A DNA stretch of 18,090 nucleotides, from contig JBGPJM010000088.1 of NCBI GenBank assembly GCA_041485385.1, forward strand, positions 1 through 18,090, written 5' to 3'. This document shows positions 15,200 through 18,090 of this stretch, piece after piece. The translations under genes and the position numbers were made by a program. Below the pieces are notes generated by a model that saw nothing but the letters and a program-made list of their open reading frames with translations, was not told the origin of the DNA and made no database searches. This DNA comes from JBGPJM01 sp041485385 (lineage in GTDB: Bacteria > Planctomycetota > Phycisphaerae > Phycisphaerales > UBA1924). The number at the start of each line of letters is the position of its first letter. The stretch's first letter is position 1.

Positions 15200-16360
15200 A
15201 TGAATCGGACCACCGGGACCTATCGCATCTCCAGCACGGCCGGCGAATCCGTCCGGGCGTTCGTGCCGCTGCCGCTCCCGCCCCGCGATCCGCCGCTGGA
15301 AACCGTGAACCCGGTCGATCTCGGCGAGGCGCTGAGGGGCCTGGCTCGCCTGGCGGGCGCTGGCCAGATGGTGCCGAGCACGGGGTGGTTCCTCTACGGG
15401 TTTGTGCGCAAGGAGGCCGTCATCTCCTCGCAGATCGAGGGGACGCAGGCGACGCTCCGCGACGTGGTCACGTTCGAGGCGACCGGAGAAGCCAAGCCGC
15501 CGCAGGACGTCGAGGAGGTCTGCAACTACGTGGGCGCGATCACCTACGCCCGCGCCCAACTGGCCGACCCCAAGGGGCTTCCGGTGAGCACCCGTCTGTT
15601 GTGCGAGAGCCACCGCCGGCTCATGCGCGGCGTGCGCGGCGCGGACAAGGCCCCGGGCCAGATCCGCAAGACCCAGAACTGGATCGGCGGCACCCCCCCC
15701 TCCCGCCCCGGCAACGCCCGGTTCGTTCCGCCACCGCCTGAAGACGTGCCGGAGGCCATGACGGAGCTCGAGCGGTGGATCCACAGCGACGACCCTCTGC
15801 CGCCGCTGATCAAGGCGGGCCTGGCGCATGCTCAGTTCGAGACGATCCACCCGTTCCTCGACGGCAACGGTCGCATCGGGCGGCTGCTGATCGCGCTGCT
15901 GCTGGAGCATTGGAAGCTCATGCCGACCCCGCTGCTCTACCTCAGCCTGGCGTTCAAGCGGCACCAGAGCGAGTACTACGCCCGGCTCTCGGCCGTCCGC
16001 ACCGAGGGCGATTGGGAGGGATGGACCGGGTTCTACCTGCGATGCGTCCGCGAGGCCGCGGATGACGGCGTGGACGTCGCCGGCCGGCTGTTCGAGCTGC
16101 TCGGGAAGGACCGGAAGCGATTGGCCGCGGGGAAGCGATCGACCGTCGCGGCCCTCCAACTGCTGGACCTGCTCCCGGAGCACCCCGTGATCACGGTTCC
16201 GCGCGTCGCCAAGCTGCTCAAGATCACCGCGCCGACGGCGCGGAAGGCGATCGACCTCGCCGCGGAGTCGGGGATCCTGCACGAGACCAGCGGCAGGCAG
16301 CGCGACCGCGTGTTCGCGTACCACAAGTACCTCCAGATCCTGACCGGTGATGAGGCGTGA
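15200..16360 (+). CDS. Fic family protein with C-terminal winged helix (class II, self-inhibited)
   Basis: Encodes a 386-residue Fic protein, probably an adenylyltransferase that moves AMP from ATP to hydroxyl groups of target proteins. The catalytic loop is canonical, HPFLDGNGRIGR at 217-228, with His217 as base. The inhibitory helix motif S-x-x-x-E-G is present at 76-81 (SSQIEG) upstream of the Fic core, which defines class II, whose activity is blocked in cis by the Glu (here Glu80). An N-terminal Fic-associated domain (about 10-100) and a C-terminal winged helix (about 315-380, with VPRVAKLLKITAPTARKAID) complete the usual layout. The ATG at 15200 has AAAGGAG 12 bases upstream, a long spacing. 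No antitoxin gene adjoins, as expected for class II. The winged helix and the palindromic repeats upstream suggest autoregulation. Target proteins are unknown. Confidence 0.95.
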   Translation: MNRTTGTYRISSTAGESVRAFVPLPLPPRDPPLETVNPVDLGEALRGLARLAGAGQMVPSTGWFLYGFVRKEAVISSQIEGTQATLRDVVTFEATGEAKPPQDVEEVCNYVGAITYARAQLADPKGLPVSTRLLCESHRRLMRGVRGADKAPGQIRKTQNWIGGTPPSRPGNARFVPPPPEDVPEAMTELERWIHSDDPLPPLIKAGLAHAQFETIHPFLDGNGRIGRLLIALLLEHWKLMPTPLLYLSLAFKRHQSEYYARLSAVRTEGDWEGWTGFYLRCVREAADDGVDVAGRLFELLGKDRKRLAAGKRSTVAALQLLDLLPEHPVITVPRVAKLLKITAPTARKAIDLAAESGILHETSGRQRDRVFAYHKYLQILTGDEA

Positions 16361-16411
16361 TCGGCCCCATCCCGCGCCCCCTCTCCGACTCCGCGCGAGC
16401 TTCCTTCCTCC

Positions 16412-16532
16412 AATCTTGCGAAAAACCCGCCTTCCCGTGCCGGACCCGCCGCGCAACCGCGTACCTGACCACATGGGAATGACCCGTGCAACCGAAACCC
16501 GCCGGGGAGGGTGGGCCAGGCACTCGGCCTAC
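16412..16532 (+). repeat. 121-bp direct repeat, copy 1
   Basis: This 121-bp segment recurs at 17204-17324 with no gaps; by my count 101 of 121 bases agree. The copies are 792 bp apart. It lies just upstream of, and partly within the possible N-terminus of, the first zinc-ribbon gene. Mismatches fall 6, 9 and 5 on first, second and third codon positions of the long frame, so there is no sign of selection for that protein sequence. Confidence 0.9.
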
Positions 16533-17357
16533 CGCACGGTCGTGTTGCTTCGACGCCTGCTGCTCGTATTGAGCGCGGGAGTGCTTGCGTCGGTCGCGTT
16601 CGCCTGGGTAGTTGCGGCCACGGCCGACGTGAACCCGAAGGCGCCCACACGGCAGATGAGCTTCTTTTCAGAGCTCGGCTGGGTCGAACACCGACGACTC
16701 GGGATCTACCAGGCGACATGCGTTTCGGACGAGGGGGGGACGCCGTTCTATCCTCATTGGACAAGCGATGAGCAAGTTCCGCCAACGTGGGTGCTGAGCG
16801 ACTCGTGCACAGTGCACAAGCACTATAAGTGGTGGGTGGTCGCTACGGGGCTGCCGTTTCCGTGCATCGGGTATACGGCTTGTGCGATACTGTCGCGATC
16901 GTGCGTGTGCAACGGAATTCCGATCCAAGGGCGAGCGAACGGAGGGAGTGTGCCACGAGCCCTGCCGCTGACCCCCATCTGGAGCGGGATGATCGCTGAC
17001 GTGACATTCTGGTCGTTGCTGTCCCTCGTGCCTCTCTATGGGTGGGGTCGACTCAGGCGAGCAGTTCGGTCACGCAGGCAGGCGTGCGCAGAGTGCGGCT
17101 ACAGCTTGGTGGGTGCGTCCGCCGAAAGAGGCTGCCCAGAGTGCGGTACTTTGAGCGCACCGAGATTGGTTCATGCCCCATGCCCCCTTGAGTCCCCTCC
17201 CGCAATCTCGCCAAAAACCCACCCGCCCCTGCCGGACCCGCCGTCCAACCGCGTACATGACCACATGGGAACGGCCCGTGTAACCGAGGCTCGCAGCGGA
17301 GGGTTTGCCGGGCACTCGGCCTACGCACCGGCCCGGCCCGGGGGGAAAGCCGTATGA
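16473..17357 (+). CDS. Membrane protein with C-terminal zinc ribbon (first of a tandem pair)
   Basis: Encodes about 294 residues from this ATG. Layout: basic N-terminus, membrane helix (about 23-48), an extracytoplasmic stretch of about 115 residues, the segment ALPLTPIWSG, a second helix (about 167-191), then an arginine-rich hinge and a zinc ribbon CAECGYSLVG...CPECG with Cys205, Cys208, Cys221 and Cys224. This plan, with LPLxPIWxG before the second helix and CxxCGYxLxG after it, is common among planctomycete proteins of unknown function. The last 65 residues or so lie beyond the ribbon and read through the second copy of the 121-bp repeat, so they may not be a meaningful domain. The start is uncertain: no ribosome binding site is visible, and a GTG at 16542, after the repeat, is an alternative. 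The stop overlaps the next gene's start (ATGA). Confidence 0.7.
   Translation: MGMTRATETRRGGWARHSAYRTVVLLRRLLLVLSAGVLASVAFAWVVAATADVNPKAPTRQMSFFSELGWVEHRRLGIYQATCVSDEGGTPFYPHWTSDEQVPPTWVLSDSCTVHKHYKWWVVATGLPFPCIGYTACAILSRSCVCNGIPIQGRANGGSVPRALPLTPIWSGMIADVTFWSLLSLVPLYGWGRLRRAVRSRRQACAECGYSLVGASAERGCPECGTLSAPRLVHAPCPLESPPAISPKTHPPLPDPPSNRVHDHMGTARVTEARSGGFAGHSAYAPARPGGKAV
17204..17324 (+). repeat. 121-bp direct repeat, copy 2
   Basis: Second copy of the segment at 16412-16532, about 83 % identical without gaps. It lies at the 3' end of the first zinc-ribbon gene and just upstream of the second, at the matching place relative to each gene. This is expected if a gene with its upstream region was duplicated in tandem, although an independent intergenic repeat element is possible. 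Confidence 0.9.
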
Positions 17358-18090
17358 GGCTCCTCCGCCATTCGGCGATCGCGCTCTTCATCGTGGTGCT
17401 GGTGGTCGTCCTGCCCGCGGTGCTCCTCTCCGATGTGGTGATCACTCCACCTGCGACGTACCTTTCGCATGCGCAGCTCACCCTCTTGTCGACCTACAGA
17501 ATCCCCGATCAGCCGCAGATCTGGCAGAGGCGCTCCCGCTTCCTGGCGACCGTGTGCGAGTTCAACCGCAGTTTCTATGAAGGCATGATCCCCCTTATGG
17601 TCGGCACCCCCATGCATCCGAGATTTGCGCGGCGAGAGGTCGATGGGTTGCCGGCGAAGGAGGCACCGGCCTGGACGTACCTCGGACGCGTCGGACAGTT
17701 CCCGGGCGACGATAGGTGCCGGTTTCTTCGCGAGGTCGGATTCGGATGGCCGCTCGTGTGCGCCACGTACCTGGAGAGCTACGACTACACCATCAATACC
17801 GATGATCTCCTGTACGGGACACGACTTGGGCATTACGTTTTCCCCTCGCACGTGTTGTGGTTGCGGCTGCTTGCCGATTACTTGGGTGTATTCGCGCTGA
17901 TTACCGTGACGGCTCATCTCTTCTCGCGCGTTCGAAGCAGGATCCGGCACTCTCGGCATCAATGCGCCGGGTGCGGGTATAGCTTGGCCGGAAACACGGC
18001 GCCGAGATGCCCTGAATGTGGTTCCAGTTGTAGACGTGCACGACCGCGGTGTTGGCGCGGACGATGCGCCTTTCTTGCCACAGCCCGCCC
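17354..18090 (+). CDS. Membrane protein with C-terminal zinc ribbon (second of a tandem pair, 3' end cut)
   Basis: An open frame of 245 codons that runs off the right edge. It begins with a basic tip and a membrane helix (about 7-25), followed by about 140 extracytoplasmic residues, a second helix (about 167-190), a basic hinge and a zinc ribbon CAGCGYSLAG...CPECG with Cys204, Cys207, Cys219 and Cys222. The plan matches the gene just upstream, though the extracytoplasmic parts are not obviously alike. The residues after the ribbon are Arg- and Cys-rich. The ATG at 17354 overlaps the previous stop as ATGA, suggesting translational coupling; only a G-rich stretch stands in for a ribosome binding site. 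A run of six G at 17340-17345 lies just before: one extra G would join this frame to an upstream ATG at 17265. Function unknown. Confidence 0.75.
   Translation, partial: MRLLRHSAIALFIVVLVVVLPAVLLSDVVITPPATYLSHAQLTLLSTYRIPDQPQIWQRRSRFLATVCEFNRSFYEGMIPLMVGTPMHPRFARREVDGLPAKEAPAWTYLGRVGQFPGDDRCRFLREVGFGWPLVCATYLESYDYTINTDDLLYGTRLGHYVFPSHVLWLRLLADYLGVFALITVTAHLFSRVRSRIRHSRHQCAGCGYSLAGNTAPRCPECGSSCRRARPRCWRGRCAFLATAR

Noticed and set aside
15200..16360. Fic protein as a toxin of a two-gene toxin-antitoxin pair
   Set aside because: The inhibitory S-x-x-x-E-G motif is within the same protein and no small antitoxin gene of the class I type adjoins it.

Overview
The window is GC-rich and gene-dense, and reads as a chromosomal segment of a planctomycete, probably of the Phycisphaerae type. 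That placement is an inference. It rests on the high GC, on two membrane proteins that end in the CxxCGYxLxG...CPECG zinc ribbon that recurs in planctomycete hypothetical proteins, and on the mix of a MoxR ATPase, an acyltransferase and proline/glycine-rich secreted TPR-like proteins. No 16S rRNA or other decisive taxonomic marker is present.

Minus strand, 7.1 kb down to 1: a ribosomal/RNA polymerase operon in the order rplK-rplA-rplJ-rplL-rpoB-(small membrane protein)-rpoC. rpoC is cut by the window edge. A structured leader precedes rplK. A hairpin with a U-tract sits between rplL and rpoB, followed by a good promoter, so rpoBC can be read both by read-through and on its own. A 92-residue membrane protein of unknown function lies between rpoB and rpoC. 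secE and nusG, which usually precede rplK, are not here.

Minus strand, 11.1 to 7.1 kb: two tandem secreted proteins with paralogous TPR-like C-terminal domains, then an OafA/YrhL-type membrane acyltransferase. They form a likely three-gene operon that ends just before rplK. One of the secreted proteins carries five 14-residue repeats, the other a run of five cysteines.

11.1 to 14.2 kb: a plus-strand secreted-protein gene broken by a 2-nt duplication, converging on a minus-strand pair: an amidohydrolase preceded by a MoxR-family AAA+ ATPase.

14.2 to 15.2 kb: about 1 kb without a convincing gene. It holds two arrays of 10-bp-period repeats (phased A-tracts), simple repeats, one doubtful small ORF, and an operator-like pair of direct repeats in front of the next gene.

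15.2 to 18.09 kb, plus strand: a self-inhibited (class II) Fic protein with a C-terminal winged helix, then two tandem membrane zinc-ribbon genes. These carry two copies of a 121-bp direct repeat exactly 792 bp apart; the second gene runs off the window.

Most of the window is housekeeping. No wholly new multi-gene system is evident. The parts most worth a second look are the phased 10-bp arrays, the operator/promoter layout of the Fic gene, the duplicated zinc-ribbon pair with its repeat, and the extra membrane gene inside rpoBC.
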